From assembly GCA_035574315.1 (NCBI GenBank), contig DATLYW010000048.1, positions 248,001 through 312,000 on the forward strand: a stretch of 64,000 nucleotides of DNA, read 5' to 3'. This DNA is from Candidatus Zixiibacteriota bacterium. Its GTDB lineage: Bacteria; Desulfobacterota; Binatia; UBA9968. Within the stretch, counting starts at the first letter, position 1, and each line of letters starts with the position of its first letter. The translations under genes were made by a program, and so were the position numbers. The notes beneath the pieces were generated by a model. That model saw only the letters and a list, made by a program, of their open reading frames with translations. It had not been told where the DNA came from and ran no database searches. This document shows positions 1 to 9,122 of this stretch, one piece after another.

Positions 1-1189
1 GCAGCTTGATCGTGGTCGTTTTTCCCGACCCCGTCGCCCCGACGACCGCCACCCGCTCCCCCGGCTCGATGCGGAAGCTCACCCCTTTCAACACCGGCTC
101 GTTCGGCCTGTAATGAAACCAGACATCGTCGAACACCACCTCCCCGCGAAACGGTCTGGGAACGACCGCGCGCTTCGGGCTGGCGATCGAGACCGGCGTG
201 TCCAGGAGCTGAAAAATCCTTTCGGCCGACGACATCGCCGACTGCAGGACCGCGTACTTCTGGCTGAAGTCCCGCAAGGGAACGAAAAAGCGGTGGATGT
301 ACTCCTTGAACGCGACCAGCGTGCCGATGCCGACCGCGCCGTGCAGCACCTCGCCGCCGCCCCACCAGAGCAGCAGCGCCACGCTCACGGAGCCCGCGGC
401 TTCCACCATCGAGTAGAGCGCCGCTTCGTACAGGTTCGACATGTGGTAAGCGTCGCGGTGAGCGGCGTTGAGCGCGTCGAACTCCCGGTAGCTTCGCGCC
501 TCCCGGGCGAAGAGCTGGATCACCGCCATCCCGGTGATCGCCTCGCCGAGATAGGCGTTGATCCGCGCGATGCGCTCCCGGATCTGGCGGTAGGTCTGGC
601 GCGCCTTGACGCGGAAAAAGTTGATCGCCAGCGCCATGGGCGGGATCAACGCCAGAGAGACCAGAGCGAGGCCGACGTCGAGGTAAAACATGATCGCGAC
701 GATCCAGGCGACCATGACGAAGTCCGAGATCAGCGTCATGACCCCCGACGAGAACATCTCCTGGAGCACGTCGACGTCGGTGGTCATCCGCGTCACCAGC
801 CTGCCTACGGGGTTGCGGTCGAAATAGCCCATCGGCAGCTTCTGCACGTGCGAGAAGATCGCCACGCGCAGATCCGCCAGGCACCGCTGCGCCACCAGCA
901 TCGTGAGGTAGTAATGGAAGAAGAGCGTCGCGACCTCGCCGGCGAGCGCACCGAGAAATAGCAGGCCGACGTTCTGCAGCCCCCAGAAGTCCCTGGCCGC
1001 GATGAAGCGGTCGATCGCGACCTTCATCAGATAGGGCTGTGCCAGTCCGAACGCCTGCTGCAGCGGGAGGAGCAGCATCGCGAGCCAGAACAGCCGCCGG
1101 TACGGAAGCATGAAGGCCCAGAGGCGCCTGATCAGGCGGGCGTCGTAGGCGCGGCCGAGGCTTTCTTCGCGCTGCTCCACCGGGTCCAT
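1..1189 (-). CDS. ABC exporter half-transporter, second subunit (3' end cut off by window edge)
   Basis: An N-terminal six-helix ABC exporter membrane domain followed by the start of an ATPase domain; the visible part ends just after the Walker A motif GATGSGKTT near the window edge. The protein starts MDPVEQREESLG at an ATG placed directly after the TAG stop of the upstream gene, so the two are translated in tandem with no gap. Motifs such as GYFDRNPVGRLVTRMTTDV in the coupling-helix region are typical of MsbA/LmrA-type exporters. With its neighbour it probably forms a heterodimeric lipid or drug exporter in the inner membrane. The substrate cannot be read from sequence. Confidence 0.9.
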   Translation of the reverse strand, partial: MDPVEQREESLGRAYDARLIRRLWAFMLPYRRLFWLAMLLLPLQQAFGLAQPYLMKVAIDRFIAARDFWGLQNVGLLFLGALAGEVATLFFHYYLTMLVAQRCLADLRVAIFSHVQKLPMGYFDRNPVGRLVTRMTTDVDVLQEMFSSGVMTLISDFVMVAWIVAIMFYLDVGLALVSLALIPPMALAINFFRVKARQTYRQIRERIARINAYLGEAITGMAVIQLFAREARSYREFDALNAAHRDAYHMSNLYEAALYSMVEAAGSVSVALLLWWGGGEVLHGAVGIGTLVAFKEYIHRFFVPLRDFSQKYAVLQSAMSSAERIFQLLDTPVSIASPKRAVVPRPFRGEVVFDDVWFHYRPNEPVLKGVSFRIEPGERVAVVGATGSGKTTTIKL

Positions 1190-2929
1190 CTAGATCCGCT
1201 CCAGCTCCTCCGTCAAACGCTGTTGTTCGTAGATCTCCGCGTACACCCCGCCCCTGCGGATCAGATCCTCATGGTTCCCCCGTTCGACGATCTCGCCCTC
1301 GTCCATCACGAGGATCTCGTCGGCATCCTTCACGGCGGAGATCCGGTGGGAGATGATGAGGCAGGTCTTCTGCTTGAGGATCGATCGGATGCCCGCGAGG
1401 ATCTCGGCTTCGGTCTGGGCGTCGACGCTCGACAGGCAGTCGTCGAGAATGAGCACCGGGGGATCCATCACCAGCGCGCGGGCCAGCGTCGCCCGCTGCT
1501 TCTGGCCGCCCGAGAGCGTCACCCCGCGTTCGCCGACGACCGTGTCGAGCCCGTCCGGAAAAGCCTCGAGATCGCGGTCGAGCCGCGCCAACCGGACGGC
1601 GCGCTCGAGCTCTTCTTCCCCGACGTCCTCGCGCCCGAAGGTCAGATTGCGCCTGAGCGACGTCGAGAACAGGAACGGGTCCTGAGGCACGTAGCCGATC
1701 GTTTGCCGGAGGTCGCGCAGCGACAGGCGGCGGAGGTCCTGCCCGTCCCACAGGATCGTGCCGCAAGCCGGATCGAAGAGCCGCGGGAGAAGCTGCGCCA
1801 GGGTGCTCTTCCCCGAGCCGATCCGCCCGACCAGGGCCACGGTTCGACCCTTGGGCAGGAGCAGGTTGACGTCGCGCAGCGCCGGACGGCCGTTCTTCTG
1901 CCGATCGTAGGCGAAAGTCACGTCGCGGACCTCGATGCCGCGTTCCAGCCCGGTCACCTTGACCGGCTCGGCGGGCTCGGCGATCTCGGGCTGGATCTTG
2001 AAGATCTCCTCCAGCCGCTCCATGGCCGCGCGGCCGCGTTCGATCAGCGAGAGCATCCAGCCGAACGCGGCCGTCGGCCAGGCGAGCACGTTCAGGTAAG
2101 CCACGAAAGCGACGATGTCCGCTACCAGAATGTCGCCGCGGATCACCCTCATTCCCCCGTACCAGATCACCACCAGCACCGTGAGCCCGTTCACCCCCTG
2201 CATCACCGGCGTGATGATGCCGCGCATCCGGGCGAGCTCCAGGCTCTTTTCCTGGTAAACGTCGTTCAGCTCCACGAAGCGCTGCGTCTGATGGGCCTCC
2301 TGCGCGTGCGCCTTGACGACGTGCATGCCGCTCAGGTTCTCCTGTACGTGGCTGCTCAAGACCGACATCTGCTGCTGCACCTCGAGGGAGCTCTTGAGAA
2401 TCCGGCCGCGGAAGCGCCGCACCGCGAAGATCAGCAGCGGAAACGGCGCGAGCGCGGCCAGCGTCATTCGCGCGTCGATGGAGAACATCAGGGCGAGCGC
2501 GTAGACGTAGTAGAGCGGCGCGTTGACGAAGTTCAGGATCCCCGGCCCGAGCATCACGCGCACGGCCGAGATGTCGTTGATCACCCGGGACATCAGGTCC
2601 CCTGTGCGCTGCGAATGGTAAAAGGACGGCGGCAGCTTCTGTAGGTGAGCGAACAGGTCGTTGCGCAGGTCGTACTCGACGTTGCGCCCGGCGTTGAAGA
2701 TCAGGGCGCGCGACCAGGTGCGCACGATCCCCTGGGCCACCGCGGCAGCGCCGATCAAGCCGGCGTAGAAGGCGACGTCCCTCAGCGGCCCGCCGTGCTC
2801 GATGGCGCGCACCGCCTCGCGCATCCACCATGGGATCCACATGACCAGCGTCGTGGTGGCAACGAGACAGAGGGCGCCGAGCAGGTAGCGCGCGCGGTAG
2901 CGCCGCAGGTAGATGATCAACCGCCCCAT
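1190..2929 (-). CDS. ABC exporter half-transporter with degenerate Walker B (first subunit)
   Basis: A 579-residue fused membrane-ATPase half-transporter. Six hydrophobic segments fill roughly residues 1-310. The ATPase domain carries Walker [10 protein letters not shown], signature LSGGQKQR, Walker [12 protein letters not shown] and H-loop SHR. The residue after the Walker B aspartate is Asp instead of the catalytic Glu, as in the weakly hydrolysing partner of heterodimeric exporters such as TM287/288. The start [17 protein letters not shown] was chosen because upstream sequence in the same frame is non-membrane and overlaps the divergent typA. It lies immediately upstream of the second half-transporter, so the pair is probably one operon and one heterodimer. 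Confidence 0.92.
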   Translation of the reverse strand: MGRLIIYLRRYRARYLLGALCLVATTTLVMWIPWWMREAVRAIEHGGPLRDVAFYAGLIGAAAVAQGIVRTWSRALIFNAGRNVEYDLRNDLFAHLQKLPPSFYHSQRTGDLMSRVINDISAVRVMLGPGILNFVNAPLYYVYALALMFSIDARMTLAALAPFPLLIFAVRRFRGRILKSSLEVQQQMSVLSSHVQENLSGMHVVKAHAQEAHQTQRFVELNDVYQEKSLELARMRGIITPVMQGVNGLTVLVVIWYGGMRVIRGDILVADIVAFVAYLNVLAWPTAAFGWMLSLIERGRAAMERLEEIFKIQPEIAEPAEPVKVTGLERGIEVRDVTFAYDRQKNGRPALRDVNLLLPKGRTVALVGRIGSGKSTLAQLLPRLFDPACGTILWDGQDLRRLSLRDLRQTIGYVPQDPFLFSTSLRRNLTFGREDVGEEELERAVRLARLDRDLEAFPDGLDTVVGERGVTLSGGQKQRATLARALVMDPPVLILDDCLSSVDAQTEAEILAGIRSILKQKTCLIISHRISAVKDADEILVMDEGEIVERGNHEDLIRRGGVYAEIYEQQRLTEELERI

Positions 2930-3009
2930 GGGCCTGAACGTTAAAAATACTCCACGGCGCCAGGCGAAGCAAGAAAACGTCTTTTTGGCGGCGTGGCGCG
3001 CCGGCGCGC

Positions 3010-3038
3010 TTGACAAGGAGCGGCTGGTCCCCGATAAA
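3010..3038 (+). promoter_or_regulatory. Sigma-70-like promoter of typA, possibly giving a leaderless mRNA
   Basis: TTGACA at 3010-3015, a 17-base spacer, then GATAAA at 3033-3038. The predicted start of transcription, about seven bases further on, coincides with the typA ATG at 3045. No Shine-Dalgarno-like sequence lies in the proper window before the ATG; the only GGAG is inside the promoter spacer. Confidence 0.6.
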
Positions 3039-3044
3039 GCACGC

Positions 3045-4877
3045 ATGACTTCGCCGACTCTCGCCCGGCGCCCGGACGTCCGCAACATCGCGATCATCGC
3101 GCACGTCGACCACGGAAAGACCACGCTGGTCGACGGCCTGCTCCGCCAGAGCGGCATCTTTCGCGCCAACGAGCCGGTGGCGGAGCGCGTCATGGACTCG
3201 ATGGAGCTCGAACGCGAGCGTGGCATCACGATCATGGCCAAGAATGCCTCCGTTCGCTTCCGCGGGATCAAGATCAACATCGTGGACACGCCCGGGCACG
3301 CCGACTTCGGAGGCGAGGTGGAACGGACCCTGGCGATGGTGGACGGCGTCATGCTGCTGGTCGACGCCTCCGAGGGGCCGCTGCCGCAAACCCGCTTCGT
3401 CCTGAAAAAAGCGCTGGAATCGAGCCTTCCGCCGCTCGTCTGTATCAACAAGATCGACCGCCCGGACGCGCGGCCCCGGCAGGTGCTGGACGAGATCTAC
3501 GATCTGTTCATCGACCTCGAGGCGACCGAGGACCAGCTCGACTTCCCCGTGGTTTACACCAACGCGCGCGCCGGCACGGCCACGCGCGACCTCGCGCGGC
3601 CAGGCGTCGATCTCGAGCCGCTCTTCGAGCTGATCGTGGACACGCTTCCCGGGCCGGCGGTCGATCCCGACGCGCCGGCGCAGTTTCAAGCCAACAACCT
3701 CGATTACAACGATTACGTTGGCCGGCTGGCAATCGGCCGGATCAAGAGCGGCCGCCTGACGCCCGGGCCGTACGCTCTTTGCCGGGCCGACGGAACGCGG
3801 GCGGCCGTGAAGGTCACCCGGATCTACGCCTGGGACGGTCTGAAAAGGGTCGAGGTCGCGTCGGCAGAGGCGGGCGATATCGTGGCGGTGGCCGGCATCG
3901 AGGACATCACGATCGGTGATACCCTGGCCGACCCCGAGCGTCCCGTGGCGCTTGCGCCGCTGCGTGTCGACGAGCCGACGATCGCGATGATCTTCAGCGC
4001 CAACACCTCGCCGTGGGCCGGCCGCGAGGGCGAGTTCGTCACCTCGCGCCAGCTCCGCGAGCGGCTGTTCCTTGAGCAGAAGAAGAACATCAGCCTGAGG
4101 ATCGCGGAAACGGGGCAGCCCGACGCCTTCCAGGTCACCGGGCGGGGCGAGTTCCAGCTCGCCATCCTCATCGAGACGATGCGCCGCGAGGGCTACGAGC
4201 TGATGGTCTCAAAACCCGCCGTGGTCACGCGCGAGATCGGGGGGGTGCTCCACGAGCCGACGGAGCTCCTGGTGGTCGACATCCCGGAGGAGTTCATCGG
4301 CGTGGTGTCCCAGCTGCTTGCCGTCCGCAAGGGAAAGATGGTCAAGATGAACACCGGGAGCTCGGGCCGCGTGCGCCTCGAGTTTACGGTCCCTTCCCGC
4401 GGCCTGATCGGCTTTCGCGGCCGCTTCTTGACCGACACCCGGGGTACGGGCATTTCGAACGCCCTTTTCGACGGCTGGATGCCGTGGCACGGCCCCATTC
4501 AGGCGCGCGCCAACGGAGCGATGGTCGCGGACCGCGAAGGAGTCGCCACGCCCTACGCGGTTTTCCACCTGCAGGAGCGCGGGGCGATGTTCATCCCGCC
4601 GGGGGCGCGGGTTTACGAGGGAATGATCGTCGGCGAGTACTCGCGCGCCGCCGACCTCAACGTCAACGTCTGCCGGGAGAAAAAGCTGACCAACATCCGC
4701 GCCGCCGGACGCGACGAGAACATCCTCATCACGCCGCACCGGGAGATGGGGCTCGAGGACGGGATCGAATGGATCGCCGACGACGAGCTGATCGAGGTGA
4801 CTCCGCAATCGATCCGCCTGCGGAAGAAAATCCTCGCGCAGTCGGACCGGCCCAGACGCCGCGTCGACGGGGAGTAG
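3045..4877 (+). CDS. typA: TypA/BipA ribosome-associated translational GTPase
   Basis: A 610-residue GTPase of the EF-G-like TypA/BipA family, which binds ribosomes and supports stress adaptation and ribosome assembly. G1 motif AHVDHGKTT is at residues 19-27, G3 DTPGH near residue 81 and G4 NKID near residue 135, followed by the EF-G-like domains and the C-terminal TypA domain. Length is normal for the family. The ATG at 3045 is chosen because the conserved [15 protein letters not shown] block begins at residue 13 and no other start codon lies between. It is transcribed divergently from the ABC exporter pair and stands alone in its direction. Confidence 0.97.
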   Translation: MTSPTLARRPDVRNIAIIAHVDHGKTTLVDGLLRQSGIFRANEPVAERVMDSMELERERGITIMAKNASVRFRGIKINIVDTPGHADFGGEVERTLAMVDGVMLLVDASEGPLPQTRFVLKKALESSLPPLVCINKIDRPDARPRQVLDEIYDLFIDLEATEDQLDFPVVYTNARAGTATRDLARPGVDLEPLFELIVDTLPGPAVDPDAPAQFQANNLDYNDYVGRLAIGRIKSGRLTPGPYALCRADGTRAAVKVTRIYAWDGLKRVEVASAEAGDIVAVAGIEDITIGDTLADPERPVALAPLRVDEPTIAMIFSANTSPWAGREGEFVTSRQLRERLFLEQKKNISLRIAETGQPDAFQVTGRGEFQLAILIETMRREGYELMVSKPAVVTREIGGVLHEPTELLVVDIPEEFIGVVSQLLAVRKGKMVKMNTGSSGRVRLEFTVPSRGLIGFRGRFLTDTRGTGISNALFDGWMPWHGPIQARANGAMVADREGVATPYAVFHLQERGAMFIPPGARVYEGMIVGEYSRAADLNVNVCREKKLTNIRAAGRDENILITPHREMGLEDGIEWIADDELIEVTPQSIRLRKKILAQSDRPRRRVDGE

Positions 4878-4885
4878 CGCCGCAC

Positions 4886-5248
4886 TCAATCGGAGTGCAG
4901 CGCCAGGCGGTTCCCCTCGCTGTCGAGAACGATGGCGCGGAAGCCGAACGGGCCGATCGAGCGTTTCGGCTCGAGCACCTTGCCGCCGTTGGGCTCCACC
5001 GCGGCGATCGCGTCGTCCAGCCGGCCGTTCGCGTTGAGGTAGACCGTCGGCCCGTGCGCCGACGGGGCATGCGCGCCGCCCGCGAGCAGACAGCCTCCCG
5101 TCTCGCCGTCCCGGTGGGGCAGGACCCCTAGCACCGCTCCGCCGAGCTCGCGCTTCTCGACCTTTGCTCCGAGCACCGCGGAATAGAAACGGATCGCGCG
5201 CTCCAGGTCGACGACCGGAATGTCGCACCAGACGATTGGACTGGCCAT
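4886..5248 (-). CDS. VOC-family (glyoxalase/bleomycin resistance fold) protein
   Basis: A 120-residue single-domain protein beginning MASPIVWCDIPVVDLERA, the usual start of a vicinal oxygen chelate fold, with repeated beta-alpha-beta-beta-beta units (FYSAVLGAKVEKRE; later FGFRAIVLDSEGNRLALHS). Members bind a metal and act as glyoxalases, dioxygenases or drug-binding proteins; the substrate is not predictable here. It ends nine bases from the convergent typA stop and sits downstream of the glutaredoxin-like gene, possibly co-transcribed. Confidence 0.85.
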   Translation of the reverse strand: MASPIVWCDIPVVDLERAIRFYSAVLGAKVEKRELGGAVLGVLPHRDGETGGCLLAGGAHAPSAHGPTVYLNANGRLDDAIAAVEPNGGKVLEPKRSIGPFGFRAIVLDSEGNRLALHSD

Positions 5249-5290
5249 CTCTTCTCCTTCGAGCCCCGAGCCGTCCAGCCGACGGACCGC

Positions 5291-5536
5291 TCAGGCCCTT
5301 TGGCTCAAATGCCGTTCCAGCTCCTTTGCGGTCACGCGATACTTGAACGCTTTGCGGCCGTTCACGAACAGCACAGGCACCTCGTGGCCGTAGCGCTCGC
5401 GCAGCGTCTCGTCCTCGTCCACGTCGATCTCGCGCCAGTCCAGCGCGCGACGGGCCGTCACTGAACGTACGATCTCTTTCATCTCCTCGCAGAGACAGCA
5501 ACCTTTCCGGGTGTAGAGAACGATTTCGTTTTTCAC
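5291..5536 (-). CDS. Glutaredoxin-like thiol-disulfide protein
   Basis: An 81-residue glutaredoxin/DUF836-like protein. The redox motif CCLCEEM follows the first strand (residues 13-16, a CxxC with an extra Cys), then come WREIDVDEDE and the cis-Pro loop VPVLFVNG, and a C-terminal helix. It probably transfers electrons from glutathione or thioredoxin to an unknown target. The ATG overlaps the stop of the upstream AsmA-like gene by four bases, so the two are translationally coupled. Confidence 0.88.
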   Translation of the reverse strand: MKNEIVLYTRKGCCLCEEMKEIVRSVTARRALDWREIDVDEDETLRERYGHEVPVLFVNGRKAFKYRVTAKELERHLSQRA

Positions 5537-8500
5537 GGCGCCGCCGGCGGCCTCGCCTCTTCCCGGGGCCCTCCCGGCTCGGCTCCGGCAGGCGTCCCCT
5601 TGTTTTCCTCGCCGATAAAGGGAATCAGCTTCTTCGGCACTCCGAGAACGCTGAAGAAGACTTCCGAAAGCGTGCTCAGCGGCGCCGGCGTGATGGTCGG
5701 ATCGTCGATCGGCCCGTTGATATTGAAGCTGGCCACCAGAAAGGAATTCTTGATCGCCGCGATGCCGCGCCCGATCAGCGGTATGGAGCTGATGGCGGTG
5801 TCGATCCCGGCGAAGGGGCGCACCGCCATGACGAAATCGATATTGTCGTTGGGCACGTCGATCTTCCCCGATCCGGTCATGCGCAGATCGTCGCTGTCCA
5901 CGACGAGATTCTGCGTCGTGTACACTCCTTTTTCCACCCTGAAATCGCCCGTGATACTGCGGAAGCGGATCCCCTGTTTGGTGAGATCGGGGAGCTTCAA
6001 GGTGAACCAGCGCGAAAGGTCCAGGAGGTTGAGGATCTGGATCAGGATGCGGAAACGCTGGATGGTGCCGTCCTCGATCCGCAGGTGGAAGGCCCCGTTC
6101 AGGTTGCGCTTCCGCTCCGCCCCGTCCTTGCCAATCGATTCCAGGCTCCCCTTGACGTGAGCCTTGCCCGTCATCTCCGCGTTCTCGATCTCCAGCCAGC
6201 GCAGCAACGTTTGCACAGGCACCGCCTGAAGCCGCGAGTCGATGCTGAAGGCGAGGACGTCCGGCCTGTCTGCAACGGTCACCGTCCCCTCGATGGCTCC
6301 GCTCGCGGCGCGCATGGTCACGCGGTCGAGCTTCCAGACCCGGCGGTCGATGACGACATCGGAGCTGAAGTCCGAGAATTCGAACGCCTTCAGGCGACCC
6401 CGGCCCAGTCGAATCCGTCCGGAGGCGCGGAGCTTCGCGTAAAACTCGCTCGATTCCGGATCGATCTGCGCGAAGAGGTAGCCCAGATCGAGATTCGGAG
6501 CCGCGAAATCGAAAAGGAGCCGCGGCTCCTCACGATAACGCCATCGGCCGCTGAAGGTGACCGGAAATCCCGCGAGCAGCCCTTTGAGATTTTCCACCTC
6601 GATTCCCGCCTCCTCGATCCGGACCTTCCCGTTGAGCTCGCGCAGGGGCTGGAGCAGCGGCCTGGTCATGAGCTGAACGTTGGCCAGGTCGAGCTCTCCC
6701 GAGAACCGACGATTCTCCGTACCCGTCAGCGGCCCGCGGTACCGCACGAAGCCCCGCACCAGGCCGCTGCTCCGAGCCGGGTCGCCCAGATCGAGCAGGC
6801 GCGACACGACCTCCGCCCGGACGCCGCCGGAAGCGATCACCAGGTCGAAGGAGCCGTTCGGCGCCGTGTACTCGTGCAGTCCCAGCCGAATCTGCACGGG
6901 CGACCCGTCCAGCAGCGCCGAGATCTTCTCCGCTCTGATCTCGGCGGGGGCAAGGCGGACCGAGCCGCGGAGCTCGGCAAGCGAAACGTCCCCGGCCCGC
7001 AGCCGGGCCCGATCCAGCGCCACGTCGCCTTCCCACTCGACCGCTCCCCGCGCCGCCTTTTTCACACCGGCGGAAACCGTGGCCGACCCTGCGATCTGGC
7101 GAATCGAAGCGAGGGCGGAAGCCAGCCGGCCCGGGAGCCGATCGGGCGGAACGACCTCTTTCAACTCGGCGAGGTCGATCACGGCCTGTACCTGGAAAGC
7201 GAACGCGCCGCTCGCGGGCGGCGAAAGCCCGTACCATCCGTTCGCCTGTACCAGGCGCGACTGGCCGTATTCGCCTCCGACGCCCGCAACCGAAAGCAGC
7301 CCCTTTTCCGCCTTGAGGCTGCCGCGCACCCGGCGAAACGGCAAGGGCGACCAGGGAGTGAGCTGGCCCCCCACGCCGGCGAATTCCGCCTCGAGCGACA
7401 CGCGGTCCCACGGATAGGCTTTCCCGCCCCCCGAGAGCTCGGAAAGCGTCCCGCTGCCCGTTGCCGACTTTATCGAGACCTCGCCCTCCTCGATGGCGGC
7501 GACGACGCGCTCGACTTCGGGCGCCCAGCGCGCGGCGGGAAGGTACTTACGCAGCACGACGAACGGCGTTCGGGCTACGGTAGCCGCGAACCGCAACCGG
7601 GGATTTTCGCTGTCCAGCGACCGAACCTCGCCGCGGAACCTCAACCGCAGCTCGTTCGAGCGGAGACTGAAGTCGGTGACATGGAGATCCCACGGTTGCC
7701 AGCTGACGTCGATCTCCGCCGTGCCGCTGCCCGGAGCGAGCGGCCCCCGGAACCAATCCGGGGCCTCAATCGACAGGCGCCGGAAAGGAACGGTGCCTTT
7801 CACCAGCAGTCGGGTCGCGGGGGTCCCTTCAAAGCGGAGCCGCGGCGAGAGAAAACCGTCGATCGAGCGGATCGAAAACCGTTCGCCGAGCTGCTCGCGC
7901 ACCATACCGGCCGGCAGATCCGCCAGCTGAAGCTCGCCCTGCCAGTAGGCTTTTCGCAGGTCTGCCGCGTCTTCCGTCGCGATGACCCGGCCGTTTGCGC
8001 GCAGCGCCGTCCGCCAATTGCCGGAGCTGACGCCGCTCGCGACCGAGAAGGCTACCCCTCCTCGCACCGGAGGCCGGGAGCCCGCGACACCGGTCCGCGG
8101 CTCGGCCCGGCTCGCCTCCGTTCGGCTGCGGAGTCGTTCGAGCGTCAGTTGGACATCGTGCAGGAGGATCTCTTGACCGCTTCCCCGCCGGAGGTCGACA
8201 AGCTTCAGGTCGCCGCCCGAGACCTTGATCGATCGCAGATCGAGCCTCAGCCGCGCGTCGCCTTGCGCGAGGAAGGGGAGGTTGAGCAGCTTGTCGATCA
8301 GGGGAACCCGGCCGTCCTTTTCCCTCACCAGAACCCCCGCCGGCCGGTCGATCCGGATCTCGTAGAAATCCAGCTGCCGGTGCAGAAGCGGGGCCAGAGC
8401 CACGCGCGCGGTCAGTTCCGCAGCCGTGAGAATCGGCCGCGGTCCGCCCGCCTCGAAGAGCGCCAGGTCGCGGAAGCTGGCGCCGGTGATCCAGCCCAGC

Positions 8501-8676
8501 TCCACGCGCGCCTGGCCCAGCTCCACTCGCAGCCCGGTTTCGCGCTCGATCTCCCTCACGAGGAAGCGGCGCAACTCGCCAATCTGCACCAGATAGTAGA
8601 ACGCGGCCAGGACCACCGCGATAAACAGAACAAACGTCGTGAAAGCAAAGCCGAAAAACTTAAGAACTTTCCGCAT
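5533..8676 (-). CDS. AsmA/YhdP-like envelope protein
   Basis: A 1047-residue protein with one N-terminal membrane anchor (FGFAFTTFVLFIAVVLAAFYY) and a long beta-rich periplasmic region. The C-terminal part (about residues 880-1010), with LTKQGIRFRSITGDFRVEKG and IDFVMAVRPFAGIDTAISSIPLIGRGI, matches the AsmA-like C-terminal domain of YhdP-type proteins. Members of this superfamily form long hydrophobic-grooved bridges that carry phospholipids between the inner and outer membranes. I start it at MRKVLKFF, directly before the anchor; an upstream in-frame Met at 8745 would add 23 unlikely residues. It is divergent from the BldC-like gene. Confidence 0.85.
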   Translation of the reverse strand: MRKVLKFFGFAFTTFVLFIAVVLAAFYYLVQIGELRRFLVREIERETGLRVELGQARVELGWITGASFRDLALFEAGGPRPILTAAELTARVALAPLLHRQLDFYEIRIDRPAGVLVREKDGRVPLIDKLLNLPFLAQGDARLRLDLRSIKVSGGDLKLVDLRRGSGQEILLHDVQLTLERLRSRTEASRAEPRTGVAGSRPPVRGGVAFSVASGVSSGNWRTALRANGRVIATEDAADLRKAYWQGELQLADLPAGMVREQLGERFSIRSIDGFLSPRLRFEGTPATRLLVKGTVPFRRLSIEAPDWFRGPLAPGSGTAEIDVSWQPWDLHVTDFSLRSNELRLRFRGEVRSLDSENPRLRFAATVARTPFVVLRKYLPAARWAPEVERVVAAIEEGEVSIKSATGSGTLSELSGGGKAYPWDRVSLEAEFAGVGGQLTPWSPLPFRRVRGSLKAEKGLLSVAGVGGEYGQSRLVQANGWYGLSPPASGAFAFQVQAVIDLAELKEVVPPDRLPGRLASALASIRQIAGSATVSAGVKKAARGAVEWEGDVALDRARLRAGDVSLAELRGSVRLAPAEIRAEKISALLDGSPVQIRLGLHEYTAPNGSFDLVIASGGVRAEVVSRLLDLGDPARSSGLVRGFVRYRGPLTGTENRRFSGELDLANVQLMTRPLLQPLRELNGKVRIEEAGIEVENLKGLLAGFPVTFSGRWRYREEPRLLFDFAAPNLDLGYLFAQIDPESSEFYAKLRASGRIRLGRGRLKAFEFSDFSSDVVIDRRVWKLDRVTMRAASGAIEGTVTVADRPDVLAFSIDSRLQAVPVQTLLRWLEIENAEMTGKAHVKGSLESIGKDGAERKRNLNGAFHLRIEDGTIQRFRILIQILNLLDLSRWFTLKLPDLTKQGIRFRSITGDFRVEKGVYTTQNLVVDSDDLRMTGSGKIDVPNDNIDFVMAVRPFAGIDTAISSIPLIGRGIAAIKNSFLVASFNINGPIDDPTITPAPLSTLSEVFFSVLGVPKKLIPFIGEENKGTPAGAEPGGPREEARPPAAP

Positions 8677-8816
8677 GAACAAACCGCAACGGTCCCGGAG
8701 CTGGCATTTCAGCTCCATGCTAAAGGAAGCGTTCCTGGGCCGCAAGCCGGCGATTTCCTCAGTCGGGCGAGGCCCGACCGTCGCCCCGCCGAGGGCCTGG
8801 GGGAGCGAAAGTTGCC

Positions 8817-8845
8817 TTGACAGTCCGGCGCGAACTTGTTAGAAG
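8817..8845 (+). promoter_or_regulatory. Sigma-70-like promoter for the BldC-like gene
   Basis: TTGACA at 8817-8822, a 17-base spacer and TAGAAG at 8840-8845, about 57 bases before the ATG at 8902. A GAGGGGG ribosome-binding site precedes that ATG. Confidence 0.55.
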
Positions 8846-8861
8846 GAAAAAACTTTTTTCC
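8845..8861. repeat. Perfect 17-bp inverted repeat at the transcription start
   Basis: GGAAAAAACTTTTTTCC: two perfect 8-base arms around a single C, overlapping the end of the predicted -10 box and the expected +1 of the BldC-like gene. The position fits an operator. The binding protein is unknown; self-regulation by the gene product is one possibility. Confidence 0.5.
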
Positions 8862-8901
8862 CGCGCCTGATACGCCCGCGGTTTTTCTCCGAGGGGGTTT
8901 T

Positions 8902-9096
8902 ATGGTGGAAAGAGAAGAGGAGCTGTTGAACAGCAAGCAAGTTGCCGTTATCTTGGATGTGAGCCCCGATACGGTGAACGAGTTTGCCCGCAAGAACATT
9001 CTTCCTGCTTTCAAGAAAGGCAAGCAGTGGCGCTTTCGAAGGCGGGATATTTCCCTCTTCTTCAAGAAACAGTCTCGGGACATCCGGGATGCTTGA
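8902..9096 (+). CDS. BldC/excisionase-like helix-turn-helix DNA-binding protein
   Basis: A 64-residue winged-helix protein of the MerR-like 'excisionase family DNA-binding' type. LLNSKQVAVILDVSPDTVNEF forms the helix-turn-helix and KKGKQWRFRRRDISLFFKK the wing. The start MVEREEELLN is preceded by GAGGGGG seven bases upstream. It lies upstream of the methyltransferase gene with 26 bases between, so they may be co-transcribed. No integrase or phage gene is nearby, so a transcription-factor role is likelier than excision. Its targets are unknown. Confidence 0.8.
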   Translation: MVEREEELLNSKQVAVILDVSPDTVNEFARKNILPAFKKGKQWRFRRRDISLFFKKQSRDIRDA

Positions 9097-9122
9097 GCTA
9101 TTTTCCGCAACGGGGATGGCCC

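Noticed and set aside
6085-8820. A 900-codon open frame opposite the AsmA-like gene
   Set aside because: The minus-strand frame has a membrane anchor and the AsmA C-terminal domain; the plus-strand product is an Arg-rich shadow.
8902-9096. Phage or integrative-element excisionase
   Set aside because: The helix-turn-helix is excisionase-like, but there is no integrase, attachment repeat, tRNA or phage gene nearby.
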